The notes: generated by a model not told the origin, from the sequence alone. A stretch of DNA of 8,133 nucleotides from an uncultured Collinsella sp. (GCA_900553345.1 USDE01000055.1:1-8133), one strand, 5' to 3'; shown: positions 1 to 6,684, counted from the first letter of the stretch. Made by a program: numbers and translations.

Positions 1-233
1 TGAACAAGGTCGTTGTAGACGGCCTCGACGGTGGCGCCGATCACGATCTGGTACTGTCCGCCGGCCTGGATGACGTCAACGACGCCCTTCGTCGCCTTAA
101 GCTCATTGGTCTGGGCAAGTGATTCATCCTTGAGGTGGAAGCGGAGACGCGTAATGCAGTGGCTCACGTCTAACACATTGTCTCGACCACCGACCTTTGT
201 GATGATTTCATCGCAAAGCTTCTGGTATTTCAT
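1..233 (-). CDS. PTS glucose/beta-glucoside-type permease, N-terminal EIIB domain (partial)
   Basis: This is the first 77 codons of a gene that runs off the left edge. The translation begins MKYQKLCDEIITKVGG and carries HCITRLRF at about residues 25-32. That is the phosphocysteine site of EIIB domains of the glucose/beta-glucoside family, so Cys26 should accept phosphate from EIIA. The following segment, with DVIQAGGQYQIVIG, is also typical of this domain. By family knowledge, the membrane EIIC domain and perhaps an EIIA domain should follow beyond the window, giving a permease that imports and phosphorylates a sugar or glycoside. The ATG at 233 is chosen because AGGAG (240-244) lies 6 nt upstream. 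An in-frame ATG at 275 has GGAGG only 1 nt away, which is too close. The gene lies 193 bp downstream of the ceramidase-like gene on the same strand, with no clear terminator between them. The sugar specificity cannot be seen. Confidence 0.9.
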   Translation of the reverse strand, partial: MKYQKLCDEIITKVGGRDNVLDVSHCITRLRFHLKDESLAQTNELKATKGVVDVIQAGGQYQIVIGATVEAVYNDLV

Positions 234-426
234 GGAATTCTCCTTTTTCTGAGCGGGGTATAGCATCGATTTCATGCCTCCGTAGTCGACGTGGGAGGGC
301 AAGGAATCCGCTTCCCCCTTTGAAATCCGCGGACGCACGTACGCCCGGGATGGGAAACGGCAGAGAAGATGGAAGATGCCGATCACGTGGCAGGGAGCCT
401 CATTGGCCCATATCACGCAATCAGGT
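234..426 (-). other. Leader/intergenic region before the PTS gene
   Basis: This 193-bp gap separates the ceramidase-like gene from the PTS EIIB gene. I see no rho-independent terminator with a U-tract, so read-through from the operon is plausible. The frame of EIIB stays open back through the whole gap, but the conceptual peptide is rich in Cys, His and Arg and does not look like protein. I found no convincing promoter pair and no clear BglG/LicT-type antiterminator element. TATACC (minus strand, near 257-262) is the only -10-like hexamer. Confidence 0.4.
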
Positions 427-1545
427 CTACAGACGCGAATCTGCTGCGCCGAGAAGTCTCGTCGTCTGGCAGAACTTGTCACACAGACGTTCCGGTTCGC
501 CCTGGGGAATCTGGGTACGCTCGGTCTCAAAGGAGAGGCCGTATTCACGCGCCGGAAGGAAGTACTCGTAATAGCCGTTGGTGTAACCGCAAACTATTCC
601 CTCGACCGGGCATTCGCGCTTCATGCGAATACCCAGGTCGCTGCCGAGCTCACTCGGGCACACAAAGAGATGCAGGCCGCCCAGACTGATGACGGCACAC
701 TTAAGCGTGAGCGAAAAGTCGTCATGGGCAACGGTGTGATAGAACGTCTGAGGCTCGATGCGGTCGAGAACGACCTCGCAATCGAGCTTGATCTGGGAAA
801 TCGCCTCGGCAAGACCGGTCGAAACGCGCTCGACCTCGGGAATGCCGCGTCCCTGGCGAAAATTGCGGTCGCTACAGTCGCCAGCAGCACCGACGACCAT
901 GGCCGGATAGTAACCAAGACTCTGAGCGAGCTTTTTGCCGGTAAGACCGGCGAGTTCGCTCGTGAGCTCCGTGCAGTCGGGTCCGACGCAAGCGGAATGC
1001 ACCGCCCAGTTCACAAAGCCCGCAAATGGCTTGCCTTCGGTATCGAAGAACGATACGACAATGACCTCATTGTCGGCGAGTTCACCTGGGATGATGCGGT
1101 TGTCGTAGAAACCGGTGATGACCTGCTTGCCCAAGCGACAAATCGCGGGCTGTGCGTTGGCGCGGCACTCCTCAAAGCATTGGCAAATGGTATCGAGGAA
1201 CCAGCGGTAGTAGTTCTCGTCGAATTTTCCCGTCCACCAGCTGCGGTGGTAAGCGACGATTGAAGTATGGTCGTGCGTCGCCGAGAGCAGAACGCAATCA
1301 CGGTCAATGCCGTAGCGCTCAGCGAGCATTGTCTTGACTTCCTCGGCCATGCTTTCCTCGAACTCGAGGACATCGGCATTAAAGAGAAACACTTCACGTT
1401 CGCCTTGCTGGAAGAGGATGGCGTTGGCGAAGACGTCGTCATGGACGCCTGTCGCAGGTTCAAGACGGTTGGGAAGATTGCGGTAGCCAATCAGGTAGAT
1501 GTCGCCCTGTGGGGTGATTTTGCGGCGCGCGTGTCCAATGTTCAT
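427..1545 (-). CDS. Neutral/alkaline ceramidase-like hydrolase, active-site-intact copy
   Basis: This 372-aa protein resembles the N-terminal catalytic domain of neutral/alkaline ceramidases, which are zinc amidases. What I see: THDHTS at residues 90-95, matching the family HTHSGP zinc site (His91 and His93); NWAVHSACVG at 179-188, matching the second zinc histidine (His183); GAAGDCSDRN at 219-228, aligning with the GDVSPN-type motif and placing Ser225 at the nucleophile position; CPSEL with Glu299; and YTNGYYEYFLPAREY near 321-335, like the family TNxY and EEY stretch. It has no signal peptide and lacks the C-terminal domain of secreted ceramidases, which are about 650-780 aa. It is therefore probably a cytoplasmic amidase or esterase on a small conjugate rather than on ceramide. 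AAGGAG (1553-1558) sits 7 nt before the ATG. The start lies 18 nt after the stop of its paralog, so the two are co-transcribed. The true substrate is unknown. Confidence 0.75.
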   Translation of the reverse strand: MNIGHARRKITPQGDIYLIGYRNLPNRLEPATGVHDDVFANAILFQQGEREVFLFNADVLEFEESMAEEVKTMLAERYGIDRDCVLLSATHDHTSIVAYHRSWWTGKFDENYYRWFLDTICQCFEECRANAQPAICRLGKQVITGFYDNRIIPGELADNEVIVVSFFDTEGKPFAGFVNWAVHSACVGPDCTELTSELAGLTGKKLAQSLGYYPAMVVGAAGDCSDRNFRQGRGIPEVERVSTGLAEAISQIKLDCEVVLDRIEPQTFYHTVAHDDFSLTLKCAVISLGGLHLFVCPSELGSDLGIRMKRECPVEGIVCGYTNGYYEYFLPAREYGLSFETERTQIPQGEPERLCDKFCQTTRLLGAADSRL

Positions 1546-1563
1546 GCACGTTCTCCTTCTGTG

Positions 1564-2811
1564 TCACGCCGCATTCAAGGCGGCAATGATGATTTCGACG
1601 AGGCGCTCATGGGATCCGGCGGCAAAACCGGAGTTCATAGCCTCATAGGTGATTTTTTCGTACGCGTCGGGAGCCGGTAGGTACTTCTGTCCGCCGTTGA
1701 CGAGCGTGGCAAAGAACACAGAGCCGGACCGAGCGGCGCGCACAGTGGCGCCGAATGCACTCGAGACCTCGGGTTGTACGCCGACAAGCTCGACGTTTCC
1801 CAGCCGGAGCAGATAGACCCTCGTGCGCTGCTCGCCAGCGGCATGAAACTCATACGTTCGGTGCGGAGCCAAAGAGTGAAAATCGGCGCGTGTCTGAGCG
1901 GGCAGGAGAACGTCGACCGTGCGGGCATCGATGCCGGTAGCGTCATCCTCACGCGCCATGCGAGCGGCCTCGATCAAAGCATCGCCCAAGGCCTGCCCCT
2001 GCTGGTGCAGCATGCGGTATCCGTCCTCATGGGCATCGACCGTCTGCTTAACGCCGACCGCATCGAACATGACGTTCATGGCGCGCTCCGCCGGACCTTG
2101 GTCGCCCGCGGCGCCTGGCAGCAACAGGGCAACGCCGCCCAGCTCGCGCTCGAGTGACATGGCGGCAAAACCAAAGAGGTCTCCGCTCGCCATGCGCCTC
2201 CCCTCGGAGTCGCGCGACCCGTCGAGCACGGAGGACTGAACATCCGCCATCGCGAGCACGGCAACATACTCGCCCCCGGCATCCCTTATGGCGAGTACGG
2301 GCATCGTGTGGTCGGCAAACCCCCTGGGATTCGAGCCCAACCACCAGCCGGCAGGCGTCTCAATGTCGCGATTAACGTTCACGGGGCATTCGCCCTCCAC
2401 AGTGGCGAGCGTGGCAGAGCGAATGCCCGCAACAGCGCGCTCGACAGCCGTGCGGGCGGCAGCGACGAGCGCTGCGCGATAGCGCTCGTTGCGATTGCGG
2501 GTAGCATCGTCGGCAAGATGCCCGGGAGTGCGGACGTGAGGCATGGAAAACGTGTGGGTAGGAACCACCCAAGAATAAGCACCGCTGCAATTGGCGGCAT
2601 CCTCAACAACCTCACGCAGATCGGCGAGTAGAGCCGGAGCGATCGAGGTGACCTCAAGCGAAAGGACGCAGGCGCGTCGCCCCATCCCCTCGATGATAAG
2701 GGCACGGGCGAAGACCTCATGACGGAGTTCGTCGAAACCGTCGAACGGCAACACGTCCCCAAGATCGATGGCCACACGAGCGGCCCCAGCCCTCATCTCT
2801 CCTTCGCCCAT
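1564..2811 (-). CDS. Divergent ceramidase-like protein lacking several catalytic residues
   Basis: This 415-aa protein has the same fold signature as its neighbour but is strongly diverged. Shared marks are VPTHTFS at residues 84-89, the NVNRD segment near 145-149 typical of ceramidase-like proteins, GAAGD at 233-237, QPEV with Glu348, and VNGGQKYLPAPDAY at 371-384. Aligned with the neighbour, the second His of HxH is Phe88, the second zinc His is Gln192 (ADVQSS versus WAVHSA), and the nucleophile Ser is Gly239 (GDQGP versus GDCSD). It may be a non-zinc enzyme, a partner subunit or a pseudoenzyme. It has no signal peptide. The ATG at 2811 is preferred over an in-frame ATG at 2943. It follows AGGGGAG at 9 nt and leaves a 26-nt gap after the upstream stop, whereas the longer version would overlap the upstream gene by about 100 bp with an arginine- and cysteine-rich, non-protein-like extension. 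Confidence 0.7.
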   Translation of the reverse strand: MGEGEMRAGAARVAIDLGDVLPFDGFDELRHEVFARALIIEGMGRRACVLSLEVTSIAPALLADLREVVEDAANCSGAYSWVVPTHTFSMPHVRTPGHLADDATRNRNERYRAALVAAARTAVERAVAGIRSATLATVEGECPVNVNRDIETPAGWWLGSNPRGFADHTMPVLAIRDAGGEYVAVLAMADVQSSVLDGSRDSEGRRMASGDLFGFAAMSLERELGGVALLLPGAAGDQGPAERAMNVMFDAVGVKQTVDAHEDGYRMLHQQGQALGDALIEAARMAREDDATGIDARTVDVLLPAQTRADFHSLAPHRTYEFHAAGEQRTRVYLLRLGNVELVGVQPEVSSAFGATVRAARSGSVFFATLVNGGQKYLPAPDAYEKITYEAMNSGFAAGSHERLVEIIIAALNAA

Positions 2812-2837
2812 GGCAGATACTCCCCTCTGATTGCCGC

Positions 2838-3872
2838 TCACTCGACACCGTACAGTTGCTGCGCCGTACCGCCAAGCACAAGGTCGCTGTCTGTATCGCT
2901 CAGATTTGCAGCGCGAACGCAGGCGACACCCTCGGTGAGCCACTCGCGTTTAACGGGATAGCTCGTGCCAAAAACAATATGGTCTGCACCCAGCACGTCA
3001 ACCGCGCAGGCGAGGAGTGTCTTGCCCCAAGGCTGGGCATGGGACATGTCGAAATAGATGTTGTTCTCGAGGTGCCTGGAAACGGTCTCGGTATCGACCT
3101 GAAAACGGCCAGAAGCATCAGGGCGCTTGGGACCATGAGGCAGCAGCATCTCCTTGAACGCAAAGTATGCGCCGCCGAGCATGGAGTGGACCATCTTGAT
3201 ATTGGGATAGCGCTCAAAGAAATCACCAAAGATCTCTCGGCCGATCGCCGTAGTTTGGTCGACGCAGCGGCCATAAGAGCGGCGAAGGTTGTCGTACGCG
3301 AGAAGCGACTCGTTCTCGACCGGCACGGGAACATGGTGCACGTAAACGGTGGCATGACGTTCGTTCAGGTGCTCGAAAAAGCTCGAGAAGACCTGGTCGT
3401 CGAGATAGCGCTTGCCGTAGTGAGCGCAGAGCTGCACGCCCGCAAAACCATCGTCGAGCCTGCGGTCGAGCTCCTCCAAATTCGCTTTGGTGCCAAAGGG
3501 CGGCACGGCAACAAGCGGAATCAGACGGCCATTTGACGCCTTCGCGTCAGCAGCCATACCGTCGTTGAAACGCCGGCACATCTCGAGCGACATCCACTCG
3601 TGGCAGCCGGGGAACTTAAGGATCGCCTTGTCGACCCCCGCCTCATCCATATCGGCCAAGCGCTTCTCGAGGGTGTAGTCGCCCTCAATGTAGTTAAGAC
3701 CCGGAGAACCGGCGGGCATCTCGATCACGATCTGTCGTTTGCCGGCGGAATTCATGGTCAGATAGCCTTCGGTGTCATAGGCGCGGGGTACCTCGGCCAA
3801 AAACTGTTCGCAGAGCGTCTCGTCATGAAAGATGCGCTCGTCGAACCAGTAGGAATTTGCATCGATAATCAT
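2838..3872 (-). CDS. Amidohydrolase-2 (ACMSD-like) family protein with degenerate metal site
   Basis: This 344-aa protein has the layout of the amidohydrolase-2/ACMSD-like TIM-barrel family. What I see: an N-terminal MIIDANS; YTLEKRLADMDEAGVDKAIL at about residues 66-85, typical of the first barrel helix and strand; GFAGVQL at 142-148; VYVHHVP at 176-182 on the strand that usually bears a metal His; KMVHSMLGG at 226-234, like the family HxGG; NIYFDMS at 271-277; FGTSYPV at 301-307; and an end GGTAQQLYG like the common C-terminal GxxAxxL. The usual DxHxH is replaced by DANSY, and the usual SDYP/TDYP aspartate by Ser304, so three expected metal ligands are missing. It may be a metal-independent hydrolase, decarboxylase or lactonase. 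It is first in the operon, ahead of the two ceramidase-like genes. A weak AAAGG-containing Shine-Dalgarno precedes the ATG. The specific reaction is unknown. Confidence 0.8.
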   Translation of the reverse strand: MIIDANSYWFDERIFHDETLCEQFLAEVPRAYDTEGYLTMNSAGKRQIVIEMPAGSPGLNYIEGDYTLEKRLADMDEAGVDKAILKFPGCHEWMSLEMCRRFNDGMAADAKASNGRLIPLVAVPPFGTKANLEELDRRLDDGFAGVQLCAHYGKRYLDDQVFSSFFEHLNERHATVYVHHVPVPVENESLLAYDNLRRSYGRCVDQTTAIGREIFGDFFERYPNIKMVHSMLGGAYFAFKEMLLPHGPKRPDASGRFQVDTETVSRHLENNIYFDMSHAQPWGKTLLACAVDVLGADHIVFGTSYPVKREWLTEGVACVRAANLSDTDSDLVLGGTAQQLYGVE

Positions 3873-3904
3873 TGGTTGGAACCGCCTTTCATCTTGTTGA
3901 AAAC

Positions 3905-3934
3905 ATTCTAGAAAAGCAGGTACCCGGACATCAA
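3905..3934 (-). promoter_or_regulatory. Sigma-70-type promoter of the catabolic operon
   Basis: On the minus strand, TTGATG (3929-3934) and TAGAAT (3905-3910) are separated by 18 nt. They match the -35 consensus at 4 of 6 and the -10 consensus at 5 of 6 positions. Transcription would start near 3898, about 25 nt before the amidohydrolase-like ATG at 3872. The -35 overlaps a copy of the TGGAATT half-site discussed with the palindrome at 3954-3970. Confidence 0.55.
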
Positions 3935-3953
3935 TTCCAGCTTAAGCCCACTG

Positions 3954-3970
3954 TATTCCATTTTGGAATA
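3954..3970. promoter_or_regulatory. Operator-like palindrome upstream of the operon promoter
   Basis: TATTCCA and TGGAATA are perfect inverted arms around TTT. The centre is about 64 bp upstream of the predicted start site, a position suited to an activator. A further half-site in the same orientation as the left arm (AATTCCA, 3933-3939) lies 21 bp away, two helical turns, and overlaps the -35. The arm sequence loosely recalls IclR-family operators, but no regulator gene is next to it in this window. Confidence 0.45.
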
Positions 3971-4040
3971 GAACTTACCGCTCACGCGCGAACCTCGCCC
4001 GCTCAACGAGACAAGCGCTAACAGCACGGGCTTAGACAGA

Positions 4041-4077
4041 AAACGGTCGGCCCGCATCCGTTGCGGGCCGACCGTTT
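4041..4077 (-). terminator. Rho-independent terminator of the XRE-AlaA gene
   Basis: A perfect 16-bp stem (4041-4056 pairing with 4062-4077) encloses a 5-nt loop and is very GC-rich. On the minus strand it is followed by GTTTTCTGTCT, a modest U-tract. It lies 21 nt past the aminotransferase stop codon, so it ends that transcript and insulates the operon promoter downstream. Confidence 0.85.
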
Positions 4078-4098
4078 CATTACAGGCTACCTTTGCCG

Positions 4099-5619
4099 TT
4101 ACGCCTGGCGGTAGTGATCGAAGAAGTCGGCGAGGTCTTCGAGGGACTCCTTGAGTACTTCCATGCGCGGCAGGTACACGATACGGAAGTGGTCGGGCTC
4201 AGCCCAGTTGAAGCCGCCGCCGCGCGTGATCAGGATCTTCTTCTCGTGCAGCAGGTCAAGGGCGAACTGCTCGTCATCGGTGATGTTGAACTTCTTCACA
4301 TCCATCTTGGGGAAGATGTAGAACGCCGCGCGCGGCTTAACCACCGAGATGCCGTCAATCTTGTTGAGCGCCTCATACACAAAGTTGCGCTGCTCGTAGA
4401 CACGGCCGCCGGGACGGATGTAGTCGTTAACGGACTGATGACCACCGAGTGCCGTCTGAACGATCGACTGAGCCGGCACGTTGGAGCACAGGCGCATGTT
4501 GGAGAGCATGTTGATACCCATGATGAAGTCGCTCATGCAGCGCTGGTTGCCCGAAAGCACCATCCAGCCAATACGATAGCCCGCAATCATGTGCGACTTG
4601 GAAAGGCCACTAAAGGTAACGCAGGGCAGGTCGGGGGCGAGCGAGGCAATCGAGACGTGCTCGTAGCCGTCCATGCACAGGCGGTCGTAAATCTCGTCTG
4701 CAAAAATCATGAGCTGGTGCCTGCGCGCAACCTCAACGATGCCCTCGAGCACCTCACGCGGGTAAACGGAGCCCGTGGGGTTGTTGGGGTTGATGATGAC
4801 GAGGGCTTTGGTCGCGCTCGTGATCTTGGACTCCATATCCTCCAGGTCGGGATACCAATCCGCCTGCTCGTCGCACAGGTAGTGCACAGGATGGCCGCCG
4901 GCAAGGGTCGCGCACGCCGTCCACAGCGGGTAGTCGGGGCTGGGGATCAGAATCTCGTCGCCATTGTCGAGCAGCGCGTTCATCGAAAGCTGAATGAGCT
5001 CGGACACGCCGTTGCCCGTGTAGATATGCTCCATCTGAACGTTGGGCAGGCCCTTGATCTGCGAATACTGCATGATCGCCTTGCGCGCGGAGAACAGGCC
5101 GCGCGAGTTGGAATAGCCTTCGCAGTCGGGCAGCTGCTGGCGCATGTCCTTGATGACCTCATCGGGCGTGCGGAAACCGAAGGGCGCCGGGTTACCGATA
5201 TTGAGCTTGAGGATGCGCTCGCCCTCGTCCTCCATACGGGCGGCCTCGTCGACGACGGGGCCGCGCACGTCATACAGGACGTTATCGAGCTTGGTGGATT
5301 TAGAAAAAGTGCGCATGGTGGTGCTCCTTGCAATTTGAGCTGAGGGATGGGGTTCGGGCTTGGAATCGTTGCGGGGTGATGATGCCTCGCCTTGATCGGC
5401 GTCGCCGGCAAGCAGCCAGGTAACATCGACCTCCAAAATACGGGCGAGCAGCTCAGCCACATCGCGCCGCGGGATCGTCTTGCCGCTCACATATTGGCTC
5501 ATCTGACTCTTGCCGAGTTTTTTGCCGAGCATCTCCGATGCGCGGATCACGTCCGACTGGCGAACGTCGCGATCGGACATAGCCTGTCGCAGGCGATCGC
5601 TAAACGTCTCTTGGGCCAC
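4099..5619 (-). CDS. alaA: XRE-type HTH domain fused to AlaA-like alanine aminotransferase
   Basis: This is a 506-aa two-domain protein. Residues about 4-75 form an XRE-type helix-turn-helix region (KSQMSQYVSGKTIPRR at 37-52, ending LEVDVTWLLAG). A Ser/Pro-rich linker runs to about residue 101. Residues 102-506 match E. coli AlaA closely by recall: STKLDNVLYDVRGPV, NIGNPAPFGF, NPNNPTG, DEIYD, SGLSKS, NVPAQ and DHFRIVYLP. The PLP lysine is Lys341 in SGLSKSHMIAGYRIGW. The enzyme should transfer amino groups between glutamate and pyruvate, making alanine in the cytoplasm. I recall this architecture as a bifunctional HTH/aminotransferase family. It is analogous to MocR regulators but has an XRE rather than a GntR domain, and the catalytic residues are intact. 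The GTG at 5619 is chosen because AAGGAGG (5625-5631) lies 5 nt upstream. An in-frame GTG at 5658 would add 13 residues but would place the ribosome site on the operator DNA. Confidence 0.9.
   Translation of the reverse strand: MAQETFSDRLRQAMSDRDVRQSDVIRASEMLGKKLGKSQMSQYVSGKTIPRRDVAELLARILEVDVTWLLAGDADQGEASSPRNDSKPEPHPSAQIARSTTMRTFSKSTKLDNVLYDVRGPVVDEAARMEDEGERILKLNIGNPAPFGFRTPDEVIKDMRQQLPDCEGYSNSRGLFSARKAIMQYSQIKGLPNVQMEHIYTGNGVSELIQLSMNALLDNGDEILIPSPDYPLWTACATLAGGHPVHYLCDEQADWYPDLEDMESKITSATKALVIINPNNPTGSVYPREVLEGIVEVARRHQLMIFADEIYDRLCMDGYEHVSIASLAPDLPCVTFSGLSKSHMIAGYRIGWMVLSGNQRCMSDFIMGINMLSNMRLCSNVPAQSIVQTALGGHQSVNDYIRPGGRVYEQRNFVYEALNKIDGISVVKPRAAFYIFPKMDVKKFNITDDEQFALDLLHEKKILITRGGGFNWAEPDHFRIVYLPRMEVLKESLEDLADFFDHYRQA
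5314..5329 (-). promoter_or_regulatory. Internal Shine-Dalgarno and ATG for a stand-alone AlaA
   Basis: Inside the fusion gene, AAGGAG (5324-5329) lies 7 nt before the ATG at 5314-5316, codon 102. Translation from here would give a 405-residue protein starting MRTFSKSTKLDNV, the same length as E. coli AlaA as I recall it and starting at the equivalent point. The motif is made by the Arg-Ser codons AGG AGC at the end of the linker. It may be a working internal start or a relic of a gene fusion. Confidence 0.6.
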
Positions 5620-5640
5620 TAGAACCTCCTTGCTGGCAAA

Positions 5641-5721
5641 GTTCAATTTATAGAACACGAATTGAACCAGGGTTCAATTTAGCAAGCAGTATAGCGCCGT
5701 ACCTCATTCGAAAGTTCAATT
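5641..5721. promoter_or_regulatory. Array of four GTTCAATT operators at the XRE-AlaA promoter
   Basis: GTTCAATT occurs at 5641-5648, 5672-5679 and 5714-5721, and inverted at 5660-5667. The middle two form a perfect palindrome (5660-5679) with 9-nt arms AATTGAACC and GGTTCAATT around AG. A candidate minus-strand promoter uses TTGAAC (5672-5677) as -35 and TATAAA (5647-5652) as -10 with a long 19-nt spacer. A second -10, TATACT, lies at 5688-5693. The sites cover these elements, which suggests that the HTH domain of the downstream gene represses its own transcription. Confidence 0.65.
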
Positions 5722-5781
5722 TCATAAGAAAATGTATCGGACTCCGAGATTTGCCCAAAGCGAACAATGGTGTGTACACGT

Positions 5782-6639
5782 TTAGAGGTATTCGAGGAAA
5801 CGGGCGGCGGCAAGCGAAACATCGGCCGTTCGATATATGGCGTTGATCTGCCGATGGGGATGTCCCTCGAGCGAACGCACGGCAACATCGAACTGACAAC
5901 GGCGCAAGATGAGCGCGGGAAGAATGCTCACACCCAGGCCGTCCTCAACCATGGCCATAATCGCATAGTCATCCCAGGTCGACAGCTTGGAGCACACCGT
6001 CAGTCCCGCCCGACGGAACAGCGGCGTAATCTCGTCGTCGCTACCGCGTTCCAGCAGAATAAACTGCTCGTTGGCTAAATCGGCAAGAGAAACGACCTCC
6101 GCCGTGGCAAGCAAAGAGTCTGCCGGTACTACCGCCATCAACTCGTCGCGCACCAAAGACCACGATGCCATGCCGTTTTCTCGGGGCTCACGCGGGATAA
6201 AGCCCAGGTCACAACGACCCTCAGCCACCCATTGTTCAATCTCTGAGTAATCGCCCATCAGCAGCTCGTAATCGACATCCGGATGATCGGCGCGAAAGCG
6301 CGCGATCACCGGCGGCAGTACATGAGTCGCCACACTCGAAAACGTACCGATACAGATCTTGCCGCGCATGAGCCCTCGCATCTCGTCCACGCGTCGCTGC
6401 AGGCGGCCAAACTCTTCGCATAACGCCTCGACTGCCGGCATGACCTGCCGCCCGTCGGCAGAAAGCACCACGCCCTCGCGGCTGCGATCAAGCACCTTAA
6501 AACCCCAGTCTGCCTCAAGGTCGCCCACCATGCGGCTCACGCCCGACTGCGAATAGCTCAGCCGCTCTGCAGCACGCGTAAAGCTGCCGGCACGCACCGT
6601 CTCGAGCAGCACTTGCATCTTTTGGATATTGGTCTCCAT
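5782..6639 (-). CDS. LysR-family transcriptional regulator
   Basis: This 285-aa protein has the normal length and layout of a LysR regulator. Residues about 4-62 form the winged helix-turn-helix, with FTRAAERLSYSQSGVSRMVGDLE as the recognisable HTH and KVLDRSREGVVLSADG as the wing. A linker helix follows (residues 66-90). The effector-binding domain runs from about residue 93 (KICIGTFSSVATHVLPPVIARF) to the end, with WVAEGRCDLGFI and AMVEDGLGVSILPAL as typical strands. It is divergent from the EamA transporter, so it most likely controls that gene and itself in response to a small ligand, perhaps the transported compound. The ATG at 6639 has GGGGA about 6 nt upstream, and the -10 TATAAT lies at 6685-6690. 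The ligand is unknown. The gene ends 162 bp before the start of the XRE-AlaA gene and probably has its own transcript. Confidence 0.92.
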   Translation of the reverse strand: METNIQKMQVLLETVRAGSFTRAAERLSYSQSGVSRMVGDLEADWGFKVLDRSREGVVLSADGRQVMPAVEALCEEFGRLQRRVDEMRGLMRGKICIGTFSSVATHVLPPVIARFRADHPDVDYELLMGDYSEIEQWVAEGRCDLGFIPREPRENGMASWSLVRDELMAVVPADSLLATAEVVSLADLANEQFILLERGSDDEITPLFRRAGLTVCSKLSTWDDYAIMAMVEDGLGVSILPALILRRCQFDVAVRSLEGHPHRQINAIYRTADVSLAAARFLEYL

Positions 6640-6684
6640 GGCACGTCCCCACCCTTGTATGAGTTTTTGTCATGTTTTCCATGC

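Noticed and set aside
234..426. Possible small gene or long N-terminal extension of the PTS protein in the open frame of the gap
   Set aside because: The conceptual peptide does not look like protein, and EIIB domains normally begin where the ATG at 233 puts them.
234..426. BglG/LicT-type ribonucleic antiterminator before the PTS gene
   Set aside because: Only a fragment resembling GGATT is present. I could not see the full antiterminator sequence or an overlapping terminator hairpin.
376..1263. Long plus-strand open frame (295 codons) opposite the ceramidase-like gene
   Set aside because: It has no recognisable family motifs. The minus strand in the same place has HxH, GAAGD and TNGY motifs with a good Shine-Dalgarno. 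This is an antisense shadow of GC-rich coding bias.
2812..2943. 44-residue N-terminal extension of the second ceramidase-like protein from an upstream ATG
   Set aside because: It would overlap the amidohydrolase-like gene, is arginine- and cysteine-rich without family similarity, and the ATG at 2811 has a well-placed Shine-Dalgarno.
2856..3536. Plus-strand open frame (226 codons) opposite the amidohydrolase-like gene
   Set aside because: It has no domain signal and no good ribosome site, and it is fully antisense to a gene with clear family motifs.
4093..5343. Very long plus-strand open frame (416 codons) opposite the aminotransferase
   Set aside because: The minus strand encodes an unmistakable AlaA. 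The plus-strand product is rich in Val, His and Arg, typical of a reverse-frame shadow, and it begins next to the terminator without a ribosome site.
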